A DNA stretch of 58,601 nt from an uncultured Alphaproteobacteria bacterium (GTDB taxonomy: Bacteria > Pseudomonadota > Alphaproteobacteria > Thalassobaculales > Thalassobaculaceae). The stretch spans positions 1-58,601 of the forward strand of contig CALMRI010000011.1 in the NCBI GenBank assembly GCA_937776645.1, written 5' to 3'. The notes under the pieces were generated by a model. That model made no database searches. It was not told the origin of the DNA and was given only the letters and a program-made list of their open reading frames with translations. The position numbers and the translations under genes are program-made. Shown in pieces: positions 1 through 8,532 of the stretch; within the stretch, counting starts at the first letter, position 1, and every line of letters begins with the position of its first letter.

Positions 1-1120
1 TGTCGCCGACCATTCGAACCAGTTTCGGTCCATAGAGAAACAGACCGAGGCTGATACCGAAGGCGCCGATTACCATGATCCAGGGTGGGACCGAGGTCTT
101 GGTGGCGATTTCGCCGAATTCAGCGCTGTGCAGGATCGCCGCGAGCGGGCCGATGGCATTGGCCACGTCATTGGCTCCATGGGCAAAAGAGAGCAGGGCA
201 GCGGAGCAGATCAGCGGGATGCGGAACAAGATACGGAGCGATTTGTTACGGTTTTCCATGCCTTCGGATTGCCGGCGGATCAGCGGGTGTACGATCATCC
301 AGACTAGCAAGAAGATTCCGATACCGATCATCGAAACCGCCAGGCCGTCCGGTTTCCAAACCCGTTTAAACCCTTTGACCGATAGATAACAAGCAAAGGC
401 GCCCGCCATGATCGCGATCAGCAGCGGGATCCACCGCCGCGCCGCGGCGATCTTGTCTTCGCGGTAAATCAGGTTGGCCTTGATGAACCATAGCATCATC
501 GCGGCGATGGCGCCGCCCAGGATCGGTGAGATCACCCAACTGGCGGCGATCGCGCCCATGGTCGACCAGTTGACCAACTGAAAGCCGACAGCGGCGATAC
601 CGCTCCCCATGACCCCGCCGACCACCGCATGGGTGGTGGAGACAGGGGCGCCGATCACCGTCGCCAGATTTACCCAAAGCGCTGCCGCGATCAGCGCCGC
701 CATCATTGCCGAGATGAAAACTTGGCTGTCGGCGACTTGCGCCGGATCGATGATGCCTTTGGAGATCGTTGAGACGACGTCCCCGCCGGCGATCAAGGCG
801 CCGGCACTTTCGAAAACCGCGGCGATCACCAGGGCGGTCGTCAGGGTCATCGCGCGCGAGCCGACGGCGGGGCCAACATTGTTGGCGACGTCGTTGGCGC
901 CGATGTTTAAGGCCATGTAGCCGCCGAGCATCGCGGCGAAAATGACTAGGGCGGTATTGGCTTCGACCCCGGCATAAATACCGGCCAAAACCCCGGCCGC
1001 GCCGAGGAAAAGGAGTGCTATGGCGTGGGAGGCTAAACCGCTGGAAAGCGACCGGGTGGCGGCTTCGACGTGGACGATTTTTTCAAGATCTTTGTCGAGC
1101 GTCGGCTTGGACAGAGGCAT
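1..1120 (-). CDS. PiT family inorganic phosphate permease (3' end beyond window)
   Basis: Inner-membrane low-affinity phosphate symporter. The reverse frame opens at ATG 1118-1120 and is still open at the window edge, giving about 373 codons; a short C-terminal part is missing. Two copies of the family signature GANDVAN are visible, near residues 74 and 315, the usual inverted-repeat pattern of PiT proteins, with APVSTTHAVVGG near residue 158 and many hydrophobic spans. The hydrophilic N-terminal ~30 residues precede the first membrane span. The start overlaps the stop of the upstream NUDIX gene (TAATG), so the two are probably one transcript and translationally coupled. Substrate is inferred from the family. 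Confidence 0.93.
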   Translation of the reverse strand, partial: MPLSKPTLDKDLEKIVHVEAATRSLSSGLASHAIALLFLGAAGVLAGIYAGVEANTALVIFAAMLGGYMALNIGANDVANNVGPAVGSRAMTLTTALVIAAVFESAGALIAGGDVVSTISKGIIDPAQVADSQVFISAMMAALIAAALWVNLATVIGAPVSTTHAVVGGVMGSGIAAVGFQLVNWSTMGAIAASWVISPILGGAIAAMMLWFIKANLIYREDKIAAARRWIPLLIAIMAGAFACYLSVKGFKRVWKPDGLAVSMIGIGIFLLVWMIVHPLIRRQSEGMENRNKSLRILFRIPLICSAALLSFAHGANDVANAIGPLAAILHSAEFGEIATKTSVPPWIMVIGAFGISLGLFLYGPKLVRMVGD

Positions 1121-1599
1121 TAACCCGAATTCCAATCTTGTCGCGATGTAACCATTTCAAGAGAGATTAGTTGGCCGGGGGCCCGTGCGATAGCATCGAG
1201 AAAGCTGCCCAGGGCCTTTTCATGAACCGTGCTGCCGGCCTGGTGGAGCGGGCGCCAGGTTAATTTGCGTTCGGCCTTCTCGTGCCAATCTAAGCGTTGT
1301 TGGGTGACCTGTAACGGGTAAACTAGGACCCGGCATGGCACGCGGTATCCTTGGCCAGTGCGCTTTTTGTAAACGTAGTCGCCAACCGAAAAAAGTTCGA
1401 TATTACCAATAGCCCCGGCCTCTTCATTAGCTTCCCGGGCCGCCGTATCAGCGAATGACTCTCCCTCGACCGGCCAGCCTCTTGGAATGATCCAGTGCTG
1501 TTCCCGGCGCGACATGATCAATAAAATCTCCACATCCGTGCCGATATGGACAAAAGGAAGAGCGGCGACCTGGGTCAGGTGTTTTGTGGTTTGGAACAA
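1120..1599 (-). CDS. NUDIX hydrolase
   Basis: 159-residue NUDIX hydrolase, a family that cleaves nucleoside diphosphates linked to another group, including dinucleoside polyphosphates and diphosphoinositol polyphosphates. A complete NUDIX box lies at residues 41-63: G, five residues, E, seven residues, then REANEEAGA, so all metal-binding glutamates are present. Short single-domain form resembling the diphosphoinositol-polyphosphate/Ap-n-A type, but the substrate cannot be read from sequence. No ATG fits; the frame starts at TTG 1597-1599. It is the first gene of a two-gene unit with the PiT permease downstream, sharing one base (TAATG), which suggests a link to phosphate handling. Confidence 0.88.
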   Translation of the reverse strand: MFQTTKHLTQVAALPFVHIGTDVEILLIMSRREQHWIIPRGWPVEGESFADTAAREANEEAGAIGNIELFSVGDYVYKKRTGQGYRVPCRVLVYPLQVTQQRLDWHEKAERKLTWRPLHQAGSTVHEKALGSFLDAIARAPGQLISLEMVTSRQDWNSG

Positions 1600-2184
1600 G
1601 GCTGGGTAAGACCTTTATCGTTCACGGGAGCGTTCGTTAGGCCCCCTATGACATGATTCGTATGGTCCGGCCTTTAAAATTCTCTTTTCCACGGGCATTA
1701 ATAGGGAGAGGTCGACTTCCAAGGCATGCTCACCAAGGTAAAGGCCTTCACGCGTGAAGAGCGACGGCGGCCGTGCAGGTTAATCCTTCTTACCCTTTTT
1801 GTGTTCGTCATCCTTGTCATCGTGGCTCTTTTTGTGTTTTTTATCGCTCTTTTCTTATTCGCCTTTGCCTCGTGCCTCTTGGGCGGTTTGCACGCACTCG
1901 TCTTTTGCCTCGGGGTTGCTTCCTTAGCGCATTCTCTGGCTGCTTGGCCGACACCGATACGCGGAAATACCGGGTAGTCGTTGAATGTTCATCTCCGGAA
2001 ACCATTTGGTGCGATCTGTGAACCCGACTGCGCTGGATAGAGGCTTGACGCGCCCCACATGGCGGAGAGAACAGCAGTGCTGATGTCCGGCTCACAGCGT
2101 CGGTTTGAACGTTGAAAAGCCTCGCCAGGGTGACGAGGAAAATCAAAGCTCGACTTTCAAGGGCCGTCATCGAAGGGTGACCGA
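1600..2184. other. Gene-poor stretch with a lysine/aspartate-rich coding remnant
   Basis: No intact gene is supported. On the minus strand between about 1780 and 1965, pieces in different frames read as charged protein: REC.KEA and DECVQTAQEARGKGE, then after an in-frame stop KSDKKHKKSHDDKDDEHKKG ending at TAA 1780-1782. This resembles a small, highly charged, possibly secreted protein broken by stops or shifts. The plus-strand hydrophobic frame over the same bases is the antisense image of the Lys/Asp codons and is not credible. The divergent promoter for the NUDIX/PiT unit should lie in 1600-1720. Confidence 0.3.
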
Positions 2185-2439
2185 TTAATTGCCGGCGACT
2201 TCGTCAGGGACGGTTCCGTGCCGCGCTAAAATTATCGGCTCTTCCAAGATCTCTCCGGTGTCCAGGTCGACGGTCTGCTCGACGGCGACGACACCAACGA
2301 CAATGCCCAGACGGTCACCGTCGCGGTCGGCGCGCGACCTGGCCTCTTCAGCGGTCTTAAACTGCATCACCCGTCCCGCGCCGAGCCGCCCCCCCTGCTT
2401 TTCGAATTGCTGTACGATGTAGAGCTTGCCGGAGGACAT
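2185..2439 (-). CDS. Small conserved-looking protein of unknown function
   Basis: 84 residues, start ATG 2437-2439, not assigned to a family I can name. It reads as a compact cytoplasmic protein: MSSGKLYIVQQFEKQGGRLG, then a helix rich in Ala/Arg/Asp (AEEARSRADRDGDRLG), a hydrophobic strand (IVVGVVAVEQTVDLDTGE) and a short acidic end. There is no signal peptide or membrane span. Gene-like amino-acid make-up (balanced charges, no runs of Arg/Pro typical of GC-rich shadow frames) supports it being real. It stands alone between decayed stretches, with no operon partner. Confidence 0.6.
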   Translation of the reverse strand: MSSGKLYIVQQFEKQGGRLGAGRVMQFKTAEEARSRADRDGDRLGIVVGVVAVEQTVDLDTGEILEEPIILARHGTVPDEVAGN

Positions 2440-2698
2440 GGTCCGATCAGCCTCTATGCTATGGAGTGGATTCGAGATGGGCGGAACCCCGCCCGATTGC
2501 GCCAGGGTAGTCGGTTTGACGGCTTGCGAGAAGGCCGTGTCGGCCTTTCCTAGCGCTTTTCTAAATCGTGTGGAAGGTGCTCCGCCAATGTTGCCGCCAC
2601 GGGTGGCAGGTCAGAGACGTCATTCGCCCGAACGCGTTAATTTCCTGAGTGGCGAGCCGGCTTCCAGTAAGGGTTAGGTTGTATTTGGTGCATTTGGA

Positions 2699-3597
2699 AT
2701 GACGCCAGAAAACGCCATTCCCGGCTCTTACGGGACGACGGTTTTCGAAGGTATGTCGCGTCTGGCGATATAGACTGCTTCGATCAATCTGGGGCAAAGG
2801 CTTCCGGATTACCGTGGTCCCGACCCGGTGTTGGAGCAGGCCTCCCAATTTCTCTATGATCCGCCCAACCAGTACCCGCCGATGCTTGGCGTTCGAGATC
2901 TGCGTCAAGCGGTTCTATGATCTGGATGTCGACTGGCAGAGCGAAACCATGGTCTCCACTGGGGCGACCGAGGACCTCGCGGCTTGTTTCTTCGATCTGA
3001 TCGAGCCGGCCGCTGGATTAGTCAGTGGATCTAGCGGCGTTGCGCGCCGTGTACTCGGGCAAAACCAAGCTACTGCTGCTCAATACCCCGTAAAACTCAG
3101 CATCGAAAGTATATAGCCGGGCGGAACTCGAGGCGATTGTTGGTATGGTTAGGAGTTCGATGCCATCGCGACCTTCGACGAGGTCTATGAGTATATGGCC
3201 TTCGACAGGTGCGAACATATCCCGCTGCTGAGCTTCCTGGGCATGTGTGAGCGGACCATCAGGATAGGCATGGCCCAAGATTGTCTCGGTGATCGGCTGG
3301 AAGGTCGGCTACCTGACCGGATCGGCCAAACTGATGCACGCGGTGTCAAAGGCTCATCAGTTCTTGGTCTTCACGACGGCGCCGAACTTGCAACGCTCGG
3401 TGGTGTTTGAGCTGAAACAGGATGACAGCTATTCTGACAGGCTGAACGATTCGATGCGGGGCAAGCGTGACCGGCTGAGCGGGGCGCTGAGCAAAATTCC
3501 TGACGTCGAGCCGGAATTATTCAACCGGCTCCGTTTTGCCAAACAAGATCAGGTCTTGGACGATGCGGCGTCGCGCTTGGCTGCCCATTTCAGTTGA
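2699..3597 (+). pseudogene. Class I/II PLP aminotransferase pseudogene
   Basis: Decayed fold-type I aminotransferase, closest in pattern to methionine/kynurenine-type enzymes. From ATG 2699 it reads NAIPGSYGTTVFEGMSRLAI, then a TAG at 2771-2773, then TASINLGQRLPDYRGPDPVL; frame slips follow near 2915 (FYDLDVDWQSETMVSTGAT), 3020-3035 (DLAALRAVYSGKTKLLLLNTP), 3110 (KVYSRAELEAI), 3150 (FDAIATFDEVYEYMAFD) and 3275 (KIVSVIGWKVGYLTGSAKLM). It ends at TGA 3595-3597. At least one in-frame stop, several shifts and changed core residues (GQRLPD for GQGFPD) point to real decay, not isolated read errors. The order of motifs matches the family over nearly full length. Confidence 0.88.
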
Positions 3598-3636
3598 CGG
3601 GGCAAGGTCGGTCGAGTACCTAATTCCGCCGTGCGT

Positions 3637-3714
3637 GGCGGGTGTAGCTCAGGTGGTTAGAGCGCCAGATTGTGATTCTGGAAGTCGGGGGTTCAAGTCC
3701 CCTCACTCGCCCCA
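3637..3714 (+). tRNA. tRNA-His (GTG)
   Basis: Cloverleaf with acceptor GCGGGTG (3638-3644) pairing to CACTCGC (3704-3710), T-loop TTCAAGT and anticodon loop TTGTGAT, so anticodon GTG. The base before position 1 is G (3637) and the discriminator is C (3711), giving the classical extra G-1:C73 pair. CCA is encoded (3712-3714). Confidence 0.96.
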
Positions 3715-3781
3715 CTCCCCCTGAGGATTTATCTCCCCGGACAACGCCGGCCTGGACGCGCGCTAGCCGCACAGACGAAGC

Positions 3782-3817
3782 ATCAGCGGTACCGGCCATG
3801 AAGCCGGTGCCGCTGAT
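3782..3817. repeat. Strong imperfect palindrome (15-bp arms)
   Basis: ATCAGCGGTACCGGC (3782-3796) faces GCCGGTGCCGCTGAT (3803-3817) across a 6-base loop, with one mismatch. It lies about 70 bases after tRNA-His. No T-run follows on either strand, so it is not a standard intrinsic terminator; it could be a processing hairpin, an operator or a copy of a dispersed palindromic repeat. Confidence 0.6.
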
Positions 3818-4244
3818 CGTGGCCAGCGGCATTCGAACGGTCGTCAGCGCTTGCAGGTAAATTGATTCTTAAAAATAGGATTGAAGCTAGGAACAGGCAG
3901 GCAGTAAGACCATCGAGGCGTCCAACGTGGGGCACAAGGGCCAAGGCTAAACCTGCAGTAATGCGGTACAGTAGATGAAAGCGGACCGCGGCCTCAAATC
4001 CCACTTGGCCCGTTGCCGAGGCGGCGCCCATGCAATGGCCGAGCAGCCAACAAAACCGGTCAGCAGCCATAGCCGTTTCATTTAGGGGTAATTCTTTATA
4101 GGAAAATTGCATGCAATGTTCATGATATGGCGATCGGAAATACTTCCGAGGTGTAAGGTTGCGAGATATTTTGGTAACCACAACGTCCCGACTTCCGAGC
4201 CGTGTCACGAACTAAAGATTACATGGTTGCGCCGCTAGGGCGAG
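3818..4244. other. Intergenic stretch, no gene seen
   Basis: About 430 bases between the palindrome and the nnr remnant. Neither strand gives a protein with recognisable motifs; the longest reverse frame (4208 down to 3783) has no credible composition or start signal. AT content rises around 4080-4170. The stretch may hold the promoter of the downstream remnant, but no clear -35/-10 pair stands out. Confidence 0.4.
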
Positions 4245-5137
4245 ATGGAAAGGCTCGAGTGTCGCATGGATATGTCCGGTAAATCGGCGTTGCTTAGGGT
4301 CGCGGATATGGCGGAGGCGGACCGTTTGGCAATCGCCGGCGGAATTCCGGGTATTGAGCCCATGGAGGCCGCCGGGCTCGGCGTGGCGAGGGCCGTTCAG
4401 AAAAAATTCACCTCGGCTCCGACTGTCGTTTTCTGCGGACCTGGAATGAACGGCGGCGATGGTTTTATTGTTGCCCGGCGTGCTGGTGTTTGACTGTGAC
4501 GGTTCGGAGGAATTTTCCGATGGGTTAAGCGATCCACGCCGAAATGCGATTCTTGTCGGGCCGGGTCTTGGGCTTGGCGCGCGCACCCGGCGCTATGTTG
4601 AAGCAGCGTTGGCGACCGGGCAGGCCGTGGTTCCGGATGCGGATGCATTGATGATGTTCAATGGTATATTTGAAGAACTAGCGTTTCGGGTCGATGGCCC
4701 CTTGGTCATATCGCCGCATGACGGAGAAATTGTGCGCCTGTTTCCTGATCTCCTGAATCTAGGCAAATTAGAGCGTGTGAAGGAGGCGGCAGAACGATTG
4801 GGTGTTGTTGTTGTCCTGAAGGGCGCCGATACGGTCATTGCCGAGCCCGGCGGTAACGCTCTGATCAATGACAACGCACCGCCATGGCTTGCCACCGGCG
4901 GCACGGGAGATGTCCTGGCCGGCACGGTCCTGGCTCTTGGCTCAGGGCATGCGGGCTTTCGAGGCTGTTGCGGCTGCGGTCTGGTTAAACGGGGCAGCGG
5001 CAACCAACGCAGGATTCGGCCTGCTCGCCGAAGACCTTCCGGGACATTTCGCCTTGGCTATCGAGAGCGCTCGCGAGGAAGAGACGGTCCAGTCGGCCAG
5101 GGGCGATTGCCTTATTTGTCGTCCGAGGATTGGTTGA
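4245..5137 (+). pseudogene. nnr: Bifunctional NAD(P)H-hydrate repair enzyme (Nnr/YjeF) pseudogene
   Basis: Remnant of the enzyme that repairs damaged NAD(P)H (epimerase domain plus ADP-dependent dehydratase domain). The N-terminal YjeF-type part is readable (MAEADRLAIAGGIPGIEPME, then CGPGMNGGDGFIVAR) and stops at about 4492. The next frame begins inside the C-terminal kinase-like domain (ILVGPGLGLGARTRR, ISPHDGEIVRLFP, VLKGADTVI, WLATGGTGDVLAG), so most of the epimerase domain and the start of the second domain, perhaps 200 residues, are gone. A further slip near 4935-4950 leads to EAVAAAVWLNGAAATNAGFG and AEDLPGHFALAI. The large internal deletion makes this a true pseudogene; a functional copy would have to lie elsewhere. 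Confidence 0.88.
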
Positions 5138-5282
5138 TTTGATGTAGGGTCGTCGGCGTTTGACCTACTTGTATTTGGAGCAAGACGGGTCATTTGCGGG
5201 TAGATGGGAATAATGGATGACATTCAGGATTGCCTCGCCACATCCGTAAGAACCGAAACCGTTTCTATCTGGAATCGTAACC

Positions 5283-6704
5283 ATGTCTGATGGCCGCGCG
5301 CCTAGTTTTTTGAACCGCACGCTGACGAATTTGATGCGGGCGTGGAGCGATCTGTCAGACCAGACGCGCCATTATATATCCGGCCAACCCCGTCCCGATC
5401 TGCCGGATGACGATTTGGACAAGGTGCTGCGCGAGATGGAGGCCTGTATCGACGCGCTTGGCGACGAGGCCTCGGTGCGGGCGCGGGCGGCGGAACTGGG
5501 CCGCGTCTATATGGGCCTTGACGGTGTCGGGCGGCACCGTTTTCTAAACGGGTTGGCGACTGGTTTTGACGTTGATCGCGACCAGGTCGACCTGGCCATC
5601 GAGGCCGTGCGGACGGCGGCGGACGATGCGGCGCGTTATACCGCCGAGACTCGCCTCCGTCTGGCGTTGGAGCCTCGCTGGCGGGTTCTGTTGGGCCGGT
5701 TCACAACGCTTCCAGAAGGGGTGAAGTTTCTCGTCGATCTTCGCGCTGAGATGCTGACGATGACCCGCGAGAACACGGCGATCCGCGCGCTGTCCGATGA
5801 TTTGCGTAGAATGCTGTCGGCCTGGTTCGATATCGGCCTGCTGGATCTGCGGCAGATCGATTGGACATCGCCGGCAGTGTTGCTGGAAAAGCTGATTGCC
5901 TATGAATCGGTGCACGCAATCAAGTCTTGGGACGATTTGAAGAACCGCCTTGAGTCGGATCGCCGTTGCTTCGGATTTTTCCACCCTAACATGCCTGAGG
6001 AGCCGCTGATCTTTGTTGAGGTGGCGCTGCTCAACGGGATGGCGTCCAGCGTTGATCTCTTGCTCGATGAGGCGGCGCCGGAAACCGATCCGAAACACGC
6101 TGATACCGCGATATTCTACTCAATATCGAATGCCCAACGCGGGCTTGATGGTATCAGTTTCGGCAATTTTTTGATCAAATGGGTGGTTGAGCTTCTGAGC
6201 CGGGATTTCCCTAATTTGAAGACATTTGCGACGCTGTCGCCGATCCCGGGATTCTCCCATTGGCTCACTGAGCAGATGGAAGATGAGCAGAGCGTCTTGC
6301 TCTCCAGCGCGGATCGGAAAATTCTTTGTGACCATACCGAGGCGGCAAGTGATTCGGCGATACTGGCGGAATTGCTGGGCCGGGCGGATTGGTTTTCGGA
6401 CGAGGCCTTGGCGGAGGCCTTGAAGGAACCGATGACCCGTCTGGCGGCGCGGTATTTGCTGAACGCCAAGGGGCGGGGCGGCCGGGTGCGGGATCCGGTA
6501 GCGAACTTCCACTTGACCAATGGGGCCCGTATGGAGCGTCTGAATTGGCTGGGCGATCTTTCAACGCGTGGTTTCAGTCAGTCCTATGGTCTGATGATCA
6601 ACTATCTCTATCGTTTGGGGGATATTGAAACCAACAGCATCGCCTATTTGGCTAATCACGAGGTCGCGGAATCGCCGTCAATCCGAACATCGGCGCGTGG
6701 CTGA
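5283..6704 (+). CDS. Malonyl-CoA decarboxylase
   Basis: 473-residue enzyme that converts malonyl-CoA to acetyl-CoA and CO2. The N-terminal ~200 residues are the helical domain (EMEACIDALGDEASVRARAA, then GLDGVGRHRFLNGLA). The GNAT-like catalytic part carries the family motifs CFGFFHPNMPEEPLIFVEVA near residue 227, FYSISNAQRGLDGISFGNFL near 279 and TLSPIPGF near 316. The conserved FHLTNGAR histidine region near 411 and a LMINYLYRLGDIE segment near 438 close the protein, which has the usual bacterial length. No malonyl-CoA synthetase gene is adjacent, so it stands alone upstream of tRNA-Leu. It probably drains malonyl-CoA from fatty-acid synthesis or from malonate use; that role is inferred. 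Confidence 0.93.
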   Translation: MSDGRAPSFLNRTLTNLMRAWSDLSDQTRHYISGQPRPDLPDDDLDKVLREMEACIDALGDEASVRARAAELGRVYMGLDGVGRHRFLNGLATGFDVDRDQVDLAIEAVRTAADDAARYTAETRLRLALEPRWRVLLGRFTTLPEGVKFLVDLRAEMLTMTRENTAIRALSDDLRRMLSAWFDIGLLDLRQIDWTSPAVLLEKLIAYESVHAIKSWDDLKNRLESDRRCFGFFHPNMPEEPLIFVEVALLNGMASSVDLLLDEAAPETDPKHADTAIFYSISNAQRGLDGISFGNFLIKWVVELLSRDFPNLKTFATLSPIPGFSHWLTEQMEDEQSVLLSSADRKILCDHTEAASDSAILAELLGRADWFSDEALAEALKEPMTRLAARYLLNAKGRGGRVRDPVANFHLTNGARMERLNWLGDLSTRGFSQSYGLMINYLYRLGDIETNSIAYLANHEVAESPSIRTSARG

Positions 6705-6820
6705 TGCGGTTTTGGTGGTGAAGGATTGTTGACGCGAAGAGCCGCTTCCGTTAGCCATGCCCTCCGACTAAGGGGCTGGTCTAGGCGGGGCGATAAATTC
6801 GCTTGGTCTCGGGGGCGTGA

Positions 6821-6905
<85 letters not shown>

Positions 6906-7023
6906 AGCCGATGCCGCCTGCCTGGTTGGACGAAGTGGGAGCGCGCGACGCGGGTCCTTAAGTAGGTTGTGAATGATACAAGAACAGGCGACGGCGAGCG
7001 CCTAAAGGGATCGGACGACAGTC

Positions 7024-8466
7024 ATGCAGGTTACTGAGACCCTTACCGAAGGTCTGAAGCGCGAGTTCCAGGTCGTCATCCTAGCCGCCGATATCGACGT
7101 CAAAGTGACCGGACGCCTTAATGAATTGGCGCCAACGCTTCGCATTCCCGGATTTCGGCCGGGTAAGGTTCCGCAGAAAATGCTCAAGCAGCGGTATGGC
7201 CAAGCGGTGCTTGGCGAGGTTCTTGAAGCGGCGGTCAACGAATCCTCTCAAGCAGCTCTTGACGAGCGCGGGCTGCGTCCTGCGGTTCAGCCGAAGATCG
7301 AGATTGCCGAATTCGACGAAGGCAAGGACCTGGCGTTCAAGCTCAGCGTCGAGTTGATGCCGGAAATCCAACCCGTCGACTTTTCTGCGCTGACCTTGGA
7401 GCGATTGACTGCCGAGCCGGCCGATAAGGACATCGACGAGGCGATGGTGCGGCTTTCCGAGCAGCATAAAACCTCCGAGCTGATCACCGAAGAGCGCGCC
7501 AGCCAGAGTGGCGATGTCGCGGTGATTGACTTCAAAGGCATGATTGATGGTGAGGTGTTCGAGGGTGGTAGCGCTGAGGGTCACCAGCTGGAACTTGGCT
7601 CCAACCAGTTTCTGCCTGGTTTCGAGGATCAATTGATCGGGGTTAAGGCCGGCGAGTCGGTGGAGGTCAACGTGACTTTCCCCGAGGATTATGGCCAACC
7701 GAATTTGTCCGGCAAGGACGCGGTTTTCGAAACCAAGATGGTCGAGATTCGTGAGTCGAAACTGGTTGAAATCAATGACGATTTTGCCAAGCTGTTTGGT
7801 ATGGATGATTTGGCGGCGTTGAAGGATGCGATGCGCGGCCAGATCGCGCAGGAATTTTCTCAGACGTCGCGGGCCCGCTTGAAGCGGACGTTGCTCGACA
7901 GGCTTGAGGAAGGCGAGGTCTTCGAAGTGCCGCAAACTATGGCGGAACAAGAGTATCAGGCGATCTGCCGCGCGGTAAAGCCGGCCACTGTCGAGGATGA
8001 CGACGGTCATGACCATGACCATGACCATGACCATGACCATGACCATGACCACGATGACGCGCATAAGCGCCCGGCTGTCGACGCGTCGTTGAGTGACGAG
8101 GACAAAGCGGAGTACCATAAGCTCGCCGAGCGCAGGGTTCGTCTTGGATTGATGCTGCAGGAAGTTGGGCGCTTGAATAACATTGAAGTGACCGAAGACG
8201 AGGTGCGCCGCGCCATGTTCCAGGAAGCGTCCCGCTATCCTGGCCAGGAACAGCAGATCATGAAGCTTTATCAGGACAATGCCCAGGCGATGGCGAGCCT
8301 TCGGGCGCCGTTATTCGAGGATAAGATCGTCGATTTCGTTTTAGAAATGGCGACCGTCACCGACAAGGTAGTCACGGTTGAGGAATTGATGTCCGATCCG
8401 GACGCTCAAGGCGACGACGATGAGGCGACGGACAAAGCTGAGGACGCCGTTAAGCAGGACTCCTGA
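7024..8466 (+). CDS. tig: Trigger factor with a His-Asp repeat insertion
   Basis: Ribosome-bound chaperone and peptidyl-prolyl isomerase that meets nascent chains at the exit tunnel. The ribosome-docking motif GFRPGKVP is at residues 43-50. The FKBP-type isomerase domain follows around 150-245 (GDVAVIDFKGMIDGEVFEGG, LGSNQFLPGFEDQLIG). The C-terminal helical chaperone domain continues to about 450, with an acidic tail. At 480 residues it is longer than the usual ~430-450, mainly because of an acidic insert near 323-350 holding eight His alternating with Asp (329-343) and the acidic end. First gene of the tig-clpP-clpX-lon proteostasis block. Confidence 0.97.
   Translation: MQVTETLTEGLKREFQVVILAADIDVKVTGRLNELAPTLRIPGFRPGKVPQKMLKQRYGQAVLGEVLEAAVNESSQAALDERGLRPAVQPKIEIAEFDEGKDLAFKLSVELMPEIQPVDFSALTLERLTAEPADKDIDEAMVRLSEQHKTSELITEERASQSGDVAVIDFKGMIDGEVFEGGSAEGHQLELGSNQFLPGFEDQLIGVKAGESVEVNVTFPEDYGQPNLSGKDAVFETKMVEIRESKLVEINDDFAKLFGMDDLAALKDAMRGQIAQEFSQTSRARLKRTLLDRLEEGEVFEVPQTMAEQEYQAICRAVKPATVEDDDGHDHDHDHDHDHDHDHDDAHKRPAVDASLSDEDKAEYHKLAERRVRLGLMLQEVGRLNNIEVTEDEVRRAMFQEASRYPGQEQQIMKLYQDNAQAMASLRAPLFEDKIVDFVLEMATVTDKVVTVEELMSDPDAQGDDDEATDKAEDAVKQDS
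8008..8052 (+). repeat. In-frame hexanucleotide tandem repeat (GACCAT)n in tig
   Basis: CAT (8008-8010) is followed by six perfect GACCAT units (8011-8046) and one GACCAC (8047-8052). The repeat is in frame and encodes His-(Asp-His)7 in the C-terminal domain of trigger factor. Identical codon choice in every unit suggests recent slippage expansion. Unit changes would keep the frame. Confidence 0.95.
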
Positions 8467-8532
8467 CCACCGCACGTGTTATTGCTGGCTGATCGAAACC
8501 TAGTGCCTGACCACTCGCTGAGATCTGGAGCC

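Noticed and set aside
1648..1653. TGTCAT half-site (minus strand) as a Pho box before the NUDIX/PiT pair
   Set aside because: Only one half is present; the second repeat 11 bases away is missing, so PhoB control is not supported.
1726..1977. Hydrophobic 83-codon forward frame suggesting a membrane peptide
   Set aside because: The hydrophobic Phe/Val/Leu run is the complement of Lys/Asp codons on the other strand; no convincing ribosome site.
8008..8052. Tandem repeat as a CRISPR-like array
   Set aside because: Six-base units without spacers, inside a coding frame.
7081..8118. Long reverse frame (345 codons) opposite tig
   Set aside because: It is the antisense image of trigger factor; its Met-Val run is the complement of the GACCAT repeat. 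No family motif and no start signal.
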